From NCBI RefSeq assembly GCF_036178845.1, contig NZ_CP108070.1, positions 11,842,001-11,906,000 on the forward strand: a stretch of DNA of 64,000 nt. The letters are read 5' to 3'. Below the pieces are notes generated by a model. The model ran no database searches. It was not told the origin of the DNA and saw nothing but the letters and a program-made list of their open reading frames with translations. Origin of the DNA: Streptomyces sp. NBC_00271. Lineage in GTDB: Bacteria; Actinomycetota; Actinomycetes; Streptomycetales; Streptomycetaceae. This document shows positions 1 through 8,614 of this stretch, in pieces (position 1 is the first letter of the stretch; each line of letters opens with the position of its first letter). The position numbers and the translations under genes were made by a program.

Positions 1-375
1 CAGCCGGAACGGGATCAGCAGGCCGCCCGGGTCGTTTCGCGCGTCCACCGAGTGCACCCACACCAGCCGCTCGCGACTTGCGGGATCCTTCACCGGCCGG
101 GCTTCGATGAGGCTGACCACGGACGCTCTGTCCGGTCCGGAGAACTCCAGCACACGCATCGCGACCGTCTTCGTCGTGGCCCCGTGTATCAGCAGGCTCT
201 CGGCCGAGGCTCGCTGCGTTTCGGGCAGCAAGTCGAGAAAGTCGTAACCTACGCACTGCTCCGCCGGCCTGCCCAGCGTCGCGGCCATCGGGGCGTTGAG
301 GGAGTGGATGGTGCCATCTGGCGTCAGAAGAGCCGATGGGGTGGCCCAGCGAAGGAATTCGTCCCAGGTATCCAT
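1..375 (-). CDS. PAS-domain protein, 3' end outside window
   Basis: The reading frame is open from an ATG at 375 down to base 1, so 125 codons are visible and the C-terminus lies outside the window. The protein begins MDTWDEFLRWATPSALLTPD and reads as a PAS sensor fold: a TPDGTIHSLNAPMAATLGRP stretch, then a VGYDFLDLLP segment and a strand-rich half with FSGPDRASVVSLIEARPV. A GGGAG ribosome site sits six bases before the ATG. It is transcribed in the same direction as the PAS/GAF/PP2C gene at 482-2806, which ends about 105 bases upstream, so the two may share a signalling pathway. The effector domain is not visible, so it could be a kinase, a phosphatase or a regulator. Confidence 0.7.
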   Translation of the reverse strand, partial: MDTWDEFLRWATPSALLTPDGTIHSLNAPMAATLGRPAEQCVGYDFLDLLPETQRASAESLLIHGATTKTVAMRVLEFSGPDRASVVSLIEARPVKDPASRERLVWVHSVDARNDPGGLLIPFRL

Positions 376-481
376 CTGCCGCTCCCTGACAATCCTCGAG
401 CGATGGCCCAAACGATCCTTTTCCATCGTATTGCGGTCTTTTCGCTGAGCCGCTCGGCGTGGCGGGCAGCCCCTGCCGCGC

Positions 482-2806
482 TCACGCAGGACGCCCGGCA
501 GCGTTCCGGCGCTCCGCTGACACCACTGCCGGTTGCTCAGCCCAGACGGTCTTTCCCCGGGCTTGATAGCGGGTGCCCCACTGTTCCGCGACGCTCGCGA
601 TGATGAACAGCCCTCGGCCTGTCTCGTCGATGGTGCGGGCATGTTTCACCTGCGGAGCGCTGGCCGCGGTGTCGCTGACCTCGCAGGTCAGCATCCGCTC
701 CAGGACGAGGCGAAGTTGCAGGGGCGGAGCGCCGTAGCGGACAGCGTTGCCGACGAGCTCGCTGACGATGAGCTCGGTGGTGAACGCCGTTTCCTCGTCC
801 ACGCCCCAGGCTTCCAGTTGGCGGCGGGCCGCTGCGCGGGCGATCGGGGCAGCCTCGGGGTCCGCAGGCAGAGCGAGGGTCAGTACCCGGTCTTGGGGCA
901 GCGCCTTCGTGCGGGCGAGCAGCATCTGGCTCTCGCCGGTCGGGTGGCCGGCTGTGAGCGCGTGCGCGATGTCGTCGCACACGTCCGGCAGGCGCCTTGT
1001 GCTGGCGCCGTCCAGGAGCGGGCGCAGGGGACCCGATGGTGCCAGGACCGCGTCCGCGAGCGCGGCCGTGCCCATCGCCAGAGTGCTTCCTTCGGGGAGG
1101 TCGACGGTGGTCGCGGGGAAAGGGGCGTTGCCCGTTTCGGCGAGTTGGGGGCCTGGGGGAACGGGCAAGCTGGCCGAGGTGCCGTCGGGAAAGACCGCGA
1201 CCGGCTCGGGGAGGCCGGCGCGGGCGATGGTGCAGGTGAGATCGACCGGGTCGTAGATCGCGATGATGCAGCCGGCGGTGAGCGGCTCGCGGTTGAGGGG
1301 ATCCGTGGGAGGAAGCGTTGCCCGCGCGGCCACGAGACGGGCTGCGGTGTCGCTGAGGCGGGCCAGCAGCTCGTCGGGCTGCAGATCCAGGGCGGCGAGC
1401 GTATGGACGGCCGTCCGCAGGAGTCCCATCGCGATGGCTGCGGCGATGCCTTGGCCTGCCACGTCGCCGACGATCAGCGCGGTCCGTGCACCGGGCAGCG
1501 CGATCGCGTCGGACCACGCGCCGCCGCCCTCCGGAGCGGGAAGGTGCAGTGGGGAGATCTCCACGGTGGAATGTGTGGCCGGTTGGTGCGGGAGAAGCCT
1601 GCGCTGGACGGTGCGCGCGATGATCCACTCGCGCATGAACTGACGGGCGTTGTCGATGCAGAGCGCAGCGTGCGTACACATCGCGGACGCCAACGCGACA
1701 TCCTCCTCTTCAAAGGGGTCTTCTTGCTGGTGGCGGTAGAAGCTGACCACGCCCAGGGCATGACCGCGCAATGTCAGCGGTGCCACGATCAGGGAGTGGG
1801 CACCGGATCGCCTGATGACGTCGGCTCGGGCCGGGTCGGCGGCCAGCCACGAGCTGTCCTCCTCGATCGCCACGAGGCGCGGCCGAAGGTCGGACAGGAC
1901 GTCCGAGAAGGGGGTGCCGACCGGCAGGGGCCGCACGGCTCCGAGCGGGTGACCCGCGATTGGGCCTTGGAATGCTGCTCGGCGCAGTGGGACGTCCCCG
2001 TGGACGGGTACCAGGGGAGGGTCCTCTCCGCGGACGACGTCTTCGATCACCTCGACGTCGGCGATGCCGGCGAAGGCTGGCACTACCGCCTCCACCAGTT
2101 CCCAGCAGACATCCATCACGCTCAGCCGGTGCCCCACTTGTGTGCGGACCGTGTCCAGGAGGGCCAGGCGGTTCTGTGCGTTCTCCCGCTCGGTGACGTC
2201 GACCGTGGACGCCACCAGTCCGACCACATTGCCGTGAGAGTCCTCCACACGGAAGTAGGAGACGGACTGGATACGCGCGGGCTGGCCTGGTGCCTTGATG
2301 CAATGGACGATCCGGTTCACGACCGGTTCTCCGCTCTCCAGGACCCTTTGCGCCACAGCGGTTTCTTCCTCGGAGTCCGCGAGTTCACACGCCTCGGTGA
2401 AATGCTTGCCCAGCAGGTGCCTCACTGGTGTGTCAGGCATCCCGCCGGTGGCGGTGCTCATGCGGACCACGCGCAGCTGATTGTCGAGGACGTGCAGTTC
2501 CACCGGGGAATGGGTGAACGCAGCCTTCAAGATCGCCACGTCCTGCCCCGACATGGTGTCCCCCGCTGCGAGCATCTGCCACACCACGGAAGTACCCCGC
2601 AACACCGGCTTGACCAGCACCGCGGCCGCATCCGAGAAGCTTTCCCCCCGATGTTTGCCGTCAGCGGCGAGCTCACGCATGAGTGCGGTCACGGACTGGC
2701 CGACGGCCTCTTCGGCGGACCAACCGAACAGCTCCTCGGCCGGACGCCCCCACTCGATCACCCGGCCACTCTCATCGACGAGTAGGAGCACGTCACCGGT
2801 GGGCAT
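482..2806 (-). CDS. PAS-PAS-GAF-PP2C(SpoIIE)-HATPase signalling protein
   Basis: This 774-residue multidomain protein has PAS-type segments in the first ~220 residues (VDESGRVIEWGRPAEELFGW is typical), a GAF domain at about 225-400, a SpoIIE/PP2C-like domain at about 420-640 and an anti-sigma-type HATPase domain at the C-terminus (N-box ELIVSELVGNAVRYG, then TGRGLFII). Such proteins normally dephosphorylate an STAS anti-sigma antagonist and may also phosphorylate or sequester a partner. The PP2C part looks degraded at its active site. GDVAGQG replaces GDVxGHG, ARAGLPEP replaces NAGHPPP, and MGTAALADA stands where TDGLxE is expected, so it may be non-catalytic. The start is supported by GGAGGTG eight bases upstream of the ATG. 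The long plus-strand frame across it is a GC-rich shadow. Confidence 0.9.
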   Translation of the reverse strand: MPTGDVLLLVDESGRVIEWGRPAEELFGWSAEEAVGQSVTALMRELAADGKHRGESFSDAAAVLVKPVLRGTSVVWQMLAAGDTMSGQDVAILKAAFTHSPVELHVLDNQLRVVRMSTATGGMPDTPVRHLLGKHFTEACELADSEEETAVAQRVLESGEPVVNRIVHCIKAPGQPARIQSVSYFRVEDSHGNVVGLVASTVDVTERENAQNRLALLDTVRTQVGHRLSVMDVCWELVEAVVPAFAGIADVEVIEDVVRGEDPPLVPVHGDVPLRRAAFQGPIAGHPLGAVRPLPVGTPFSDVLSDLRPRLVAIEEDSSWLAADPARADVIRRSGAHSLIVAPLTLRGHALGVVSFYRHQQEDPFEEEDVALASAMCTHAALCIDNARQFMREWIIARTVQRRLLPHQPATHSTVEISPLHLPAPEGGGAWSDAIALPGARTALIVGDVAGQGIAAAIAMGLLRTAVHTLAALDLQPDELLARLSDTAARLVAARATLPPTDPLNREPLTAGCIIAIYDPVDLTCTIARAGLPEPVAVFPDGTSASLPVPPGPQLAETGNAPFPATTVDLPEGSTLAMGTAALADAVLAPSGPLRPLLDGASTRRLPDVCDDIAHALTAGHPTGESQMLLARTKALPQDRVLTLALPADPEAAPIARAAARRQLEAWGVDEETAFTTELIVSELVGNAVRYGAPPLQLRLVLERMLTCEVSDTAASAPQVKHARTIDETGRGLFIIASVAEQWGTRYQARGKTVWAEQPAVVSAERRNAAGRPA

Positions 2807-2877
2807 GCGAAAACACCTCCGCCCTCATCGTCACGCCGATCGGCTCAGCCCGCCTCTCACCAGGGATGTCGTACTGA

Positions 2878-3087
2878 AGGGAACCAGCGCAGCAGGTCAC
2901 GGCTACGGTCGCCGTCCGCTACTACCGCAAGATCGGAAACCTTCAGACGCTGTCGAACTTCAAGGGCAACAACACCTGCAGCGAAACCACCGACATCCAG
3001 AGCAATCCGATCGTCCTCTTCACGGCATGCGTGGTCATCGACAGCGTCGACTACTGCAACTCCCCGTACGCAGACACCGGCCGGTAG
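2878..3087 (+). pseudogene. C-terminal remnant of a small, probably secreted protein
   Basis: After a TGA at 2875-2877 an in-frame stretch of 69 codons runs to a TAG at 3085-3087. It reads like real protein (VAVRYYRKIGNLQTLSNF, then NNTCSETTDIQSNPIVLF and an SVDYCNSPYADTGR end), with Thr/Asn/Ser-rich composition and three cysteines as in small Streptomyces exported proteins. It has no ATG, GTG or TTG start near its beginning and no ribosome site, so the 5' part with any signal peptide is missing. The parent family is not recognised. Confidence 0.4.
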
Positions 3088-3540
3088 CCCGCGCGCTCCC
3101 ACGGGGTGCCGCACGGGCATGACCACCCCGGACAGCAGCCGTGCATTCAGGAGGGCGCCCGCCGGTCAGTCGACTGGCTGCTCGGCGGTGCGCAGCCCCG
3201 ACGTCCACGCTGCCCGGTGTCTGCGGTGGCTGCGCCCGGTGCCTGAGGTGGGATCCAGTCAGGTTGCGACCGTGGCGCTGTCCCAGGAGTGCGGGCAGCC
3301 CGGACGCGCAGCTGGTCGGCACGGAGTCCAGGGTGTGGCTCCCCGCCGGTTGCGGCCCACGCGTTTGCCTTTGCCGCGTGGAACGTGGGTGAGAGGAGCG
3401 AGCAGAGCATGCCGCCTTTCGAGCTTGCGTGTTCTTCGGGTTCCCAACCCAGGCCGCGCGTCTCTGAGCGGGGTTGTTGACGTGGTGGCGTCGGCCGCCC
3501 CTGCTCTTCCCTCAGAGGTGCCTATCCGCGCTCTGCGACC

Positions 3541-3596
3541 GCGTGCCCCGGGCTGGGCACGCCTGAGGGGCCAGCACATCGTGCCGGCCCCTCAGG
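3541..3596 (-). terminator. Tandem hairpin terminator behind tRNA-fMet
   Basis: Two perfect hairpins lie just past the 3' end of the leftward tRNA. The first met (3562-3596) pairs CCTGAGGGGCC with GGCCCCTCAGG and extends inward past an A-C mismatch to GCAC/GTGC around a 3-base loop. The second (3541-3562) pairs GCGTGCCC with GGGCACGC around 6 bases. No long T run follows, which is usual for GC-rich actinobacteria. Confidence 0.75.
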
Positions 3597-3602
3597 TTTC
3601 AG

Positions 3603-3676
3603 TAGCGGGGACAGGATTTGAACCTGCGACCTCTGGGTTATGAGCCCAGCGAGCTACCGAGCTGCTCCACCCCGCG
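3603..3676 (-). tRNA. tRNA-fMet (CAU), initiator
   Basis: The minus strand folds as a tRNA: acceptor CGCGGGG against CCCCGC, D arm GAGCAGCTCGGTAGCTC, anticodon stem-loop GGGCTCATAACCC with CAU, and T arm GCAGGTTCAAATCCTG. Three features mark it as initiator rather than elongator: position 1 (C) is not paired with position 72 (T), the anticodon stem ends in three G-C pairs, and the loop is CTCATAA. The CCA end is not encoded. It is a single gene with the tandem hairpins directly behind it. tRNA genes are common integration targets, but no integrase is visible nearby. Confidence 0.95.
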
Positions 3677-4027
3677 TGAGCAACCAGAAGCGCCCAGCCT
3701 GACCGTCACCACAAAGGCGCAGAGAAATCCGGCGCTTCGCGCCTCCAGACCGAGGAGCGCATTCCCGCCCGGCCTGAAGACCGGGATTCCCTGCGTCTGA
3801 TGGTGACCGCCCTCAGCGCCGGCGCGGCAGGAAACTGCTAAGCATATGGGTGAGGTCGTATCAGCAGCGCGCCTCCATCTTCGCCGGCCGCTTCCCAGCG
3901 GTCGCGGTCCGCTCCCTGGTATCGCGCGGCCCGACGCCGGCGACCTTGGCCGCCATGGCGACCTGGGCGCCGCGCCGCTCTTGCCGAGCGCGCGGGGCGA
4001 GTTCGCCGGTCTGCGTGCGTGACGATT
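3677..4027. repeat. Intergenic stretch with a diverged copy at ~9006-9170
   Basis: No convincing gene is seen here. Bases about 3880-4027, just behind the intact tetR, match about 9006-9170, just behind the decayed leftward tetR copy, in the same orientation. Shared blocks include GCGGTCCGCTCCC and GTCGGTCTGCG-like segments. The match shows that the tetR duplication extended past the gene's 3' end. In one minus frame both copies give a similar Arg/Lys-rich peptide (an SRTQT- or SRSQT-type start and an ERTA end), but no start codon or ribosome site supports it as a gene. Confidence 0.45.
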
Positions 4028-4594
4028 TCAGCTGCGGGTGCTGTTCGCCGTGCTGGTCAGGATCGCGCTTGCGACCACGTCGAAGAGGTGATCGGCGCGG
4101 GGCGCGAGCGAGCGCTGATCGCCGAGCCAGGCGAGCGCCTCCACCAGCGCGAACAGATCGTCGCCGTCGATGTCGGTCCGCGCCAGGCCCGCGGCCTGGG
4201 CGCGGGCAAGGAGCCGGGCACCGGCCGCGCGCAGGGTGACGCACGAAGCGTGGAGTGCGGAATCGGGGTCCGCGATGGCGGCGGCCATCAGCACGACCGC
4301 GCCCCGGTACTCGGTTGTCCATCCGACGCATTCGCGCAGCCATGAAACGAGAGCATCGCCGGGCGAGTCGTCCGTTGCGAGGGCGTCCGCCTTGGCGGTC
4401 AGCTCGCCGAAGCTCGTGTGGAGCAGGGCATCGAGCAGCGCCTCGCGTGTCGAAAAGTGCCGCAGCAGCGTCGCGAGACCGACATCGGCTCTGCGCGCGA
4501 TGTCGCGCAGTGACACGTCGACGCCGTGCTCGCTGATGGCGGCGCCCGCTACTGCGAGCAGGTGGTCGCGGTTCTTCCTGGCATCGGCCCGCAT
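4028..4594 (-). CDS. TetR/AcrR-family repressor (intact copy)
   Basis: The 188-residue protein has a classical N-terminal TetR DNA-binding domain (about residues 8-55: RDHLLAVAGAAISEHGVD, then SLRDIARRADVGLATLLRHF) and an alpha-helical ligand-binding C-terminal domain ending in ANSTRS. Its promoter holds three 13-bp near-palindromes spaced 21 bp apart (4613-4667), so autoregulation is very likely. Two decayed copies of the same gene exist at 8689-8937 and 9241-9408, each beside the same operator array, and this is the only intact copy. The sequence rightward of its array, where the other two loci have an enzyme gene, holds no intact target. The ligand is unknown. The neighbouring operators suggest control of a glyoxalase-fold protein and a quinone oxidoreductase. 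Confidence 0.9.
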   Translation of the reverse strand: MRADARKNRDHLLAVAGAAISEHGVDVSLRDIARRADVGLATLLRHFSTREALLDALLHTSFGELTAKADALATDDSPGDALVSWLRECVGWTTEYRGAVVLMAAAIADPDSALHASCVTLRAAGARLLARAQAAGLARTDIDGDDLFALVEALAWLGDQRSLAPRADHLFDVVASAILTSTANSTRS

Positions 4595-4602
4595 CTGTCC
4601 CC

Positions 4603-4667
4603 TTGAGTATCCGGATCAGTGATCCATTTATTAGGATCAGTGGTCCGATTACATGGATCACTGATCC
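4603..4667. promoter_or_regulatory. TetR operator array 1 (three 13-bp sites, 21-bp period)
   Basis: Three sites lie at 4613-4625 (GGATCAGTGATCC), 4634-4646 (GGATCAGTGGTCC) and 4655-4667 (GGATCACTGATCC). Each is 13 bp and almost perfectly palindromic, and their starts are exactly 21 bp apart, two helical turns, so bound dimers would line up on one DNA face. A rightward sigma-70-like promoter (TTGAGT at 4603, 18-base spacer, TTTATT at 4627) overlaps the first site. tetR starts leftward at 4594. Confidence 0.8.
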
Positions 4668-5035
4668 GGATAAGGGTATCGTGTAGCGCGGGCAGGGGCG
4701 AGCCGCCTCCTGCGGCCTTTACCGCCGTCCGTGCTGATGCGTCAATTGACGCGGAGTGCGTCGTGCGGCCGAGGTCCCTGTCGAGACGGGGACGGTCCGT
4801 CCAAGCGCAGGCGCGGGTGCTTGCTCGCGGCGCGCCGGAGGATGGCTCCCTGGACGGTTCGTTGCGCGGGCGGCGGGTGGGAAAGCGAGTGTCATCCGTA
4901 GGCCCGGGATGAAGCTCATCGGCGACGTCGCCTTCAGCGCCAACGACGAGAGCCGGCCTTACCTGGAAACCTGCCATCACGGGGCAGCTTCAGGTGTGAC
5001 ACGAGGTCTCTGCCGGCGGTCTGGATGTCTCCTCA
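4668..5035. other. Intergenic, no supported gene
   Basis: This is the position where the rightward promoter of operator array 1 should have a target gene. A short protein-like stretch, MKLIGDVAFSANDESRPY, begins at 4909 on the plus strand but has no clear ribosome site and runs into low-quality sequence. It may be a scrap of a lost target gene. Nothing else is seen. Confidence 0.35.
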
Positions 5036-5450
5036 TCAGGCCGTCCCGTGTAGCAGCCGGGACAGCTCGGCATTCAGGTCGATGCCGTCACCCTCCCGCC
5101 CGGACGGCACCAGGTGGTAGGTGCGCTCCAACCAGTGCGTCACCACTGAGAGGGAGGCTGTGAGGTGGGCGGCCCTGTGCGGAGGGGGCAGTACGTGACT
5201 CAGCACGGCATCCGGCCGTGTGTGGGTGGGCCAATGTCGCACGTCTCCTTCTCCGCTCGGCCGGAGTATGCCCTGCGCCAGCAGATCGCGGTCGAACACC
5301 CAGGCGACCGGTTCGTCGGTATCGGCATAGAAGATGATGTGCACGGCATAGGGTCGCGCGGTTCGTACAGGAGACGGGTCGGCACCTTCACCCGCTGGTC
5401 CGGCGTGAGTGTGAACTCGGCATAAAGAGATTGATCTATGCAACGCTCAT
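5036..5450 (-). pseudogene. SsgA-like sporulation/cell-division protein, frameshifted
   Basis: Two minus-strand frames together encode a typical SsgA-like (SALP) protein. The first half (LYAEFTLTPDQRVKVPTRLL, then YEPRDP) is in one frame. The second (YAVHIIFYADTDEPVAWVFD, then RDLLAQG...GDVRHWP, ending LVPSGREGDGIDLNAELSRLL) is in another. They join at the DPYAV motif, where one C appears to be missing (GACCCTAT instead of GACCCCTAT near 5350). SALPs recruit or localise septum and wall machinery in streptomycetes. A clear start codon in the first frame was not found. Either the gene is inactivated or the base is an assembly error. Confidence 0.6.
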
Positions 5451-5578
5451 GATTCCAGCTGTAGGTTGACGGGCTGACGGGTGCACCACTGCAGCCGGCA
5501 GCGGTGCACCCACACCCTCCGAAGTCGGTGCCCGCGCATGTCCGGGCACACGCACGTACCTGTCCTGTGCTCCGACGG

Positions 5579-5995
5579 TCAGCGGGAGGTGTGGTCGTTG
5601 AGCCCGTGTGCCTTGGCACTCACGGTGACCCACTTGTCGGCGTTCCAGTGGTGGAACTGCTGGCCGTCGTAGGAGTGTTGCTGGCCGCCGTTGTTGTGGT
5701 GCCACTTGTTGTCGTTCCGCTCCCACCTGCGGTGGCTGTCGTAGACATACAGGTCGCTGCTGTCGCGGTCGATGCGACGGTTGCTGCTCTCGCGGTCGCG
5801 GTCGCTGTCACGGTCGCCTCCGCGATTGTCGCCGTACTGGACGGTGATGCTGGAGGAGTGAGAGGCGTCCGCAGTGCGGTCGACGGACGGGTCGGACGTC
5901 GCCGATGCCCTGCCGCCTACTGCCAGCAGGGTGGTTGCTGCGACAGCGAGAGTGGCGGCCATGGTGGTGGCCCGTCGTCCAAACATGTGATTCAT
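5579..5995 (-). CDS. Small secreted protein, charged repeat and Trp/His-rich tail
   Basis: The predicted 138-residue protein has a strong signal peptide (MNHMFGRRATTMAATLAVAA, then TTLLAVGGRASA; cleavage expected near residue 32). The mature part has an Asp/Arg-rich stretch (about GGDRDSDRDRESSNRRIDRD) followed by a His/Asn/Trp/Gly-rich C-terminus with several tryptophans. ATG at 5995 is chosen over ATG at 6001 because AAGGAA is eight bases away from 5995 and too close to 6001. No known family was recognised. The longer frame of 727 codons reaching to 7762 is a shadow of the oxidoreductase in its first part. Confidence 0.65.
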   Translation of the reverse strand: MNHMFGRRATTMAATLAVAATTLLAVGGRASATSDPSVDRTADASHSSSITVQYGDNRGGDRDSDRDRESSNRRIDRDSSDLYVYDSHRRWERNDNKWHHNNGGQQHSYDGQQFHHWNADKWVTVSAKAHGLNDHTSR

Positions 5996-6171
5996 GATCA
6001 TTTTCCTTGGTCTGCGCCCTCTGACAGAGGGTCTGGCTATGGTCCGAGAAGGTGGTAGAGGGCTGGCTATTGCCCCGAGAAGGAGGGGCGTCGGAGGTCC
6101 GTTCCTTGCCTGCGGACGGCTGGGTCGCCGGGCGCGGGCCAGGACCGCCCCGCATGCCGGCGGGAGCATGT

Positions 6172-7665
6172 TCAGCCGCGGTGAGTCTCGAGCAGTCGCA
6201 GCCAGATTTCGCCGAGGGTGGGGAAGGCGGGGACGGCGTGCCAGAGCCGGTCGAGGGGGACTTCGCCGGCGACGGCGATGGTGGCGGAGTGGACGAGTTC
6301 GCCGACGCCGGGGCCGGCGAAGGTGACGCCGGCGACGGTGCCCCGGTCGGTGTCGATGAGCATGCGGGCGTGGCCGCGGTAGTCCTCGCCGTACTGGTGG
6401 GCACCGGCGACGTGGGCGAGGTTGTAGTCGACGACCTTGATGCGGCGGCCGCTCTGTTCGATCTCGCGGCTGGTCAGGCCGACGGAGGCGACTTCGGGGG
6501 TGGTGAAGATGACCTGGGGGACGGCGGCCGTGTCGGCGGTGGCGACGTGCGCGCCCCAGGGGGCGTCGTCGACCTGCTCGCTGTTGGCGCGGGCGCCGAT
6601 GACGGCGCCGGCGATGCGGGCCTGGTACTTGCCCTGATGCGTCATCAGGGCGCGGCGGTTGACGTCGCCGACGGCGTAGAGCCAGCCGCCGTCGACGCCG
6701 GTGACACGGAAGGTGTCGTCGACGGTGAGCCAGTCGCCGGGGGTGAGGTCGACGCTTTCCAGGCCGATGTCGCGGGTCTGTGGGGCGCGGCCGGTCGCCA
6801 GCAGGATCTCGTCCGTGGCCAGCTGTCCGCCGTCGGACAGCGTGATCCGCACTTCGCCGTCCTCGCGTGTCATGGAGGTGGCGGTGGTGTTGAAGCGGAT
6901 GTCGACGCCTGCTTCGAGCAGCCCCTCGGTGACCAGGTCGCCGGCGAAGGGTTCCATACGCTCCAGGATCCCGTTTTCGAGGACGAGCATGGTGACCTGG
7001 GAGCCGAGGGCCTGCCAGGCGGTGGCCATCTCGACGGCGACGACGCCGCCGCCGACGATGGCGAGGCGGCCGGGTGCCTTGGTGGCGGTGGTGGCCTCGC
7101 GGCTGGTCCAGGGGCGGACGGTGTCGTATCCGGGGATGGGGGGCAGGGCGGCGCGGGTGCCGGTGGAGACGGCGACGGCGTGCCGGGCGGTCAGGTGGAC
7201 GGTGTCGCCCTCCGGGGTCTGCACGGCGACCTGTTTGGGGCCGGTGAGGCGGCCGTGACCGCGTATGAGGTCGACGTTGACGGAGTTGAGCCAGTCGACC
7301 TGGTCCTCGTCCTTCCAGTAGGAGGACATCTTGTCGCGGTGTGCGAGGACCGCCTCGACGTCCAGGGGGCCGGCGACGGCCGGGTCGAGTCCGGGTACGC
7401 GGCTCGCGTCGGCACGTGCGACCACCGGCCGCAGCAGCGCCTTGCTGGGGTCGCAGGCCCAGAACGAGCATTCGCCGCCGATGAGGTCGCGCTCGATGAT
7501 CACGGTGCTGAGTCCGGCGGAGCGGGCGCGTTCGGCCACGTTCTCGCCGACCGGCCCTGCGCCGATGACGATCACGTCGTAGGTGCGGGTGGTCTCGTTC
7601 GTCACTGCTGCGTTCGTCACTGCTGCGTTCGTCACTGCTGTGTTCCTCACTGTTTCGTTCGTCAT
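6172..7665 (-). CDS. FAD/NAD(P)-dependent disulfide oxidoreductase (Lpd/MerA-like)
   Basis: This class I pyridine-nucleotide-disulfide oxidoreductase of about 497 residues contains an N-terminal FAD motif (YDVIVIGAGPVGENVAERA), a redox pair GGECSFWACDPSK (Cys-x4-Cys as in dihydrolipoamide dehydrogenase), an NAD(P) Rossmann motif (LAIVGGGVVAVEMATAW), an FAD loop (LYAVGDVN) and a dimerisation domain ending HAVPAFPTLGEIWLRLLE. Its substrate is probably a small disulfide, a quinone or a metal, and this cannot be decided here. The N-terminus carries four to five copies of a 15-bp repeat (TNAAV units), so the native start could be internal to it. ATG at 7665 is the only plausible start, and it has only a weak, distant ribosome site. 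It is followed leftward by the secreted protein gene. Confidence 0.9.
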   Translation of the reverse strand: MTNETVRNTAVTNAAVTNAAVTNETTRTYDVIVIGAGPVGENVAERARSAGLSTVIIERDLIGGECSFWACDPSKALLRPVVARADASRVPGLDPAVAGPLDVEAVLAHRDKMSSYWKDEDQVDWLNSVNVDLIRGHGRLTGPKQVAVQTPEGDTVHLTARHAVAVSTGTRAALPPIPGYDTVRPWTSREATTATKAPGRLAIVGGGVVAVEMATAWQALGSQVTMLVLENGILERMEPFAGDLVTEGLLEAGVDIRFNTTATSMTREDGEVRITLSDGGQLATDEILLATGRAPQTRDIGLESVDLTPGDWLTVDDTFRVTGVDGGWLYAVGDVNRRALMTHQGKYQARIAGAVIGARANSEQVDDAPWGAHVATADTAAVPQVIFTTPEVASVGLTSREIEQSGRRIKVVDYNLAHVAGAHQYGEDYRGHARMLIDTDRGTVAGVTFAGPGVGELVHSATIAVAGEVPLDRLWHAVPAFPTLGEIWLRLLETHRG

Positions 7666-7670
7666 TGCTT
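7596..7670 (-). repeat. 15-bp tandem repeat in the oxidoreductase N-terminus
   Basis: The unit CGTTCGTCACTGCTG occurs three times perfectly at 7596-7640, followed by a degenerate copy and a partial one. On the coding strand it adds in-frame TNAAV pentapeptides before the FAD-binding fold. Because the period is a multiple of three, copy number can vary without breaking the gene. Confidence 0.9.
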
Positions 7671-7988
7671 GCGTGCCTGGGCCGGACTCTCCACGGCCGC
7701 GGCCCCTTGCCGGCCGCGTTCGCCGTTGCCTGCCGCCGGACGGCGGGGCCGCCGCACCGCACGGGGTCGAGGGGCGGTCACGGGCTGGGTCGGCCGTGGC
7801 GGCCAGCGCGGCCCCGTGGCAGCCGGACTGCCGGGCGGCGGAGAGCACCCACCCGTGCGCTCGCCCGGCGGTCCGGTGCCGGTCTTCGGTCCGGACCGCG
7901 AGAGGTGCTGGTCCGGACTGGCTGTCGTCCGGGCCGGCGACGGCCTGTTGCAGCCCTTGGACGGTGGCTTGGCGGCTTGTGGGGGAGG
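7666..7988. other. Intergenic, GC-rich inverted repeats
   Basis: The gap lies between the oxidoreductase start and the glyoxalase-fold gene end. It has GC-rich imperfect inverted repeats around 7890-7915 (GGTCCGGACC-type) that could stop leftward transcription from the glyoxalase gene. No gene is seen. Confidence 0.4.
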
Positions 7989-8459
7989 TCAGCGGCCGGG
8001 GAGGCGCTCCGAGATTTCCTGGAGCACCCAGCCGTTGCCGTCCGGGTCGCTGAAGGTGGCGAAGGAGCCGTAGGAGGCGCGCTCGGGGTGCAGGCCGGCC
8101 AGCCGCTCCTGGCCGGGGCGGCGGTGGGTGACGTTCCCGTCCTCGTGGCCGTGGAAGAGGCCGCCTGCGTCGTGGAAGATCTCGCTGACCTCGATGCCGC
8201 GGCCGGTGAGCTCCGCGCGGGCTTCCTCGATGTCCGAGACGATGAGGTACAGGCCCTGGAAAGAGCCGGGCGTGATGGGGGTCATCCCCTCGCCGAAGAT
8301 GATCGAGCACTCGGAGCCGGGCGGTGTGAAGTGCACGACCCGGACGTCCTCGCTGGCCTTGTAGTCGACGTCCAGGCGGAATCCGGCCTTCGCGTAGAAG
8401 GCCTTGGCCTGGTCGATGTCGGAGACGGGCAGCACGATCATTTCGAGCTTCAGTTTCAT
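7989..8459 (-). CDS. VOC/glyoxalase-bleomycin-resistance family protein (copy A)
   Basis: This 156-residue protein of the vicinal-oxygen-chelate fold has two beta-alpha-beta-beta-beta modules: KLEMIVLPVSDIDQAKAFYA, FTPPGSECSIIFG, GLYLIVSDIEEARAELTGRG and the C-terminal FATFSDPDGNGWVLQEI. VOC proteins bind a divalent metal and act as glyoxalases, dioxygenases or drug-binding resistance proteins; the substrate is unknown. ATG at 8459 (AGGA nine bases upstream) is preferred over the earlier in-frame start, which would add a basic tail. A sigma-70-like promoter inside TetR operator array 2 points at this gene. A close paralogue lies at 49097-49570. Confidence 0.9.
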   Translation of the reverse strand: MKLKLEMIVLPVSDIDQAKAFYAKAGFRLDVDYKASEDVRVVHFTPPGSECSIIFGEGMTPITPGSFQGLYLIVSDIEEARAELTGRGIEVSEIFHDAGGLFHGHEDGNVTHRRPGQERLAGLHPERASYGSFATFSDPDGNGWVLQEISERLPGR

Positions 8460-8614
8460 GGGGGGTGTCCTTGTTTCTTGACGTCGGTGGATTACGCCCA
8501 ATGCGTCACCGGTTCAACAGGTGGTGGTCGCGGCCGGGGTCTCGTTGCCTCCGGCTGCTGCGGCGGGCGGCGTGACGCCGAAGGGGGAGTGGCTGATCCG
8601 CTGCAGTCCGACCT

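Noticed and set aside
533..2785. Very long plus-strand frame opposite the PAS/GAF/PP2C gene
   Set aside because: Codon-position GC and recognisable domains support only the minus-strand gene; such mirror frames are common in 70% GC DNA.
5579..7762. 727-codon minus frame with Arg/Pro/His-rich first part
   Set aside because: Only its last 138 codons (the secreted protein) are plausible; the rest is another frame of the oxidoreductase.
6052..8073. Long plus-strand frame rich in Gly, Val and Asp
   Set aside because: It is the mirror of the disulfide oxidoreductase and has no family similarity.
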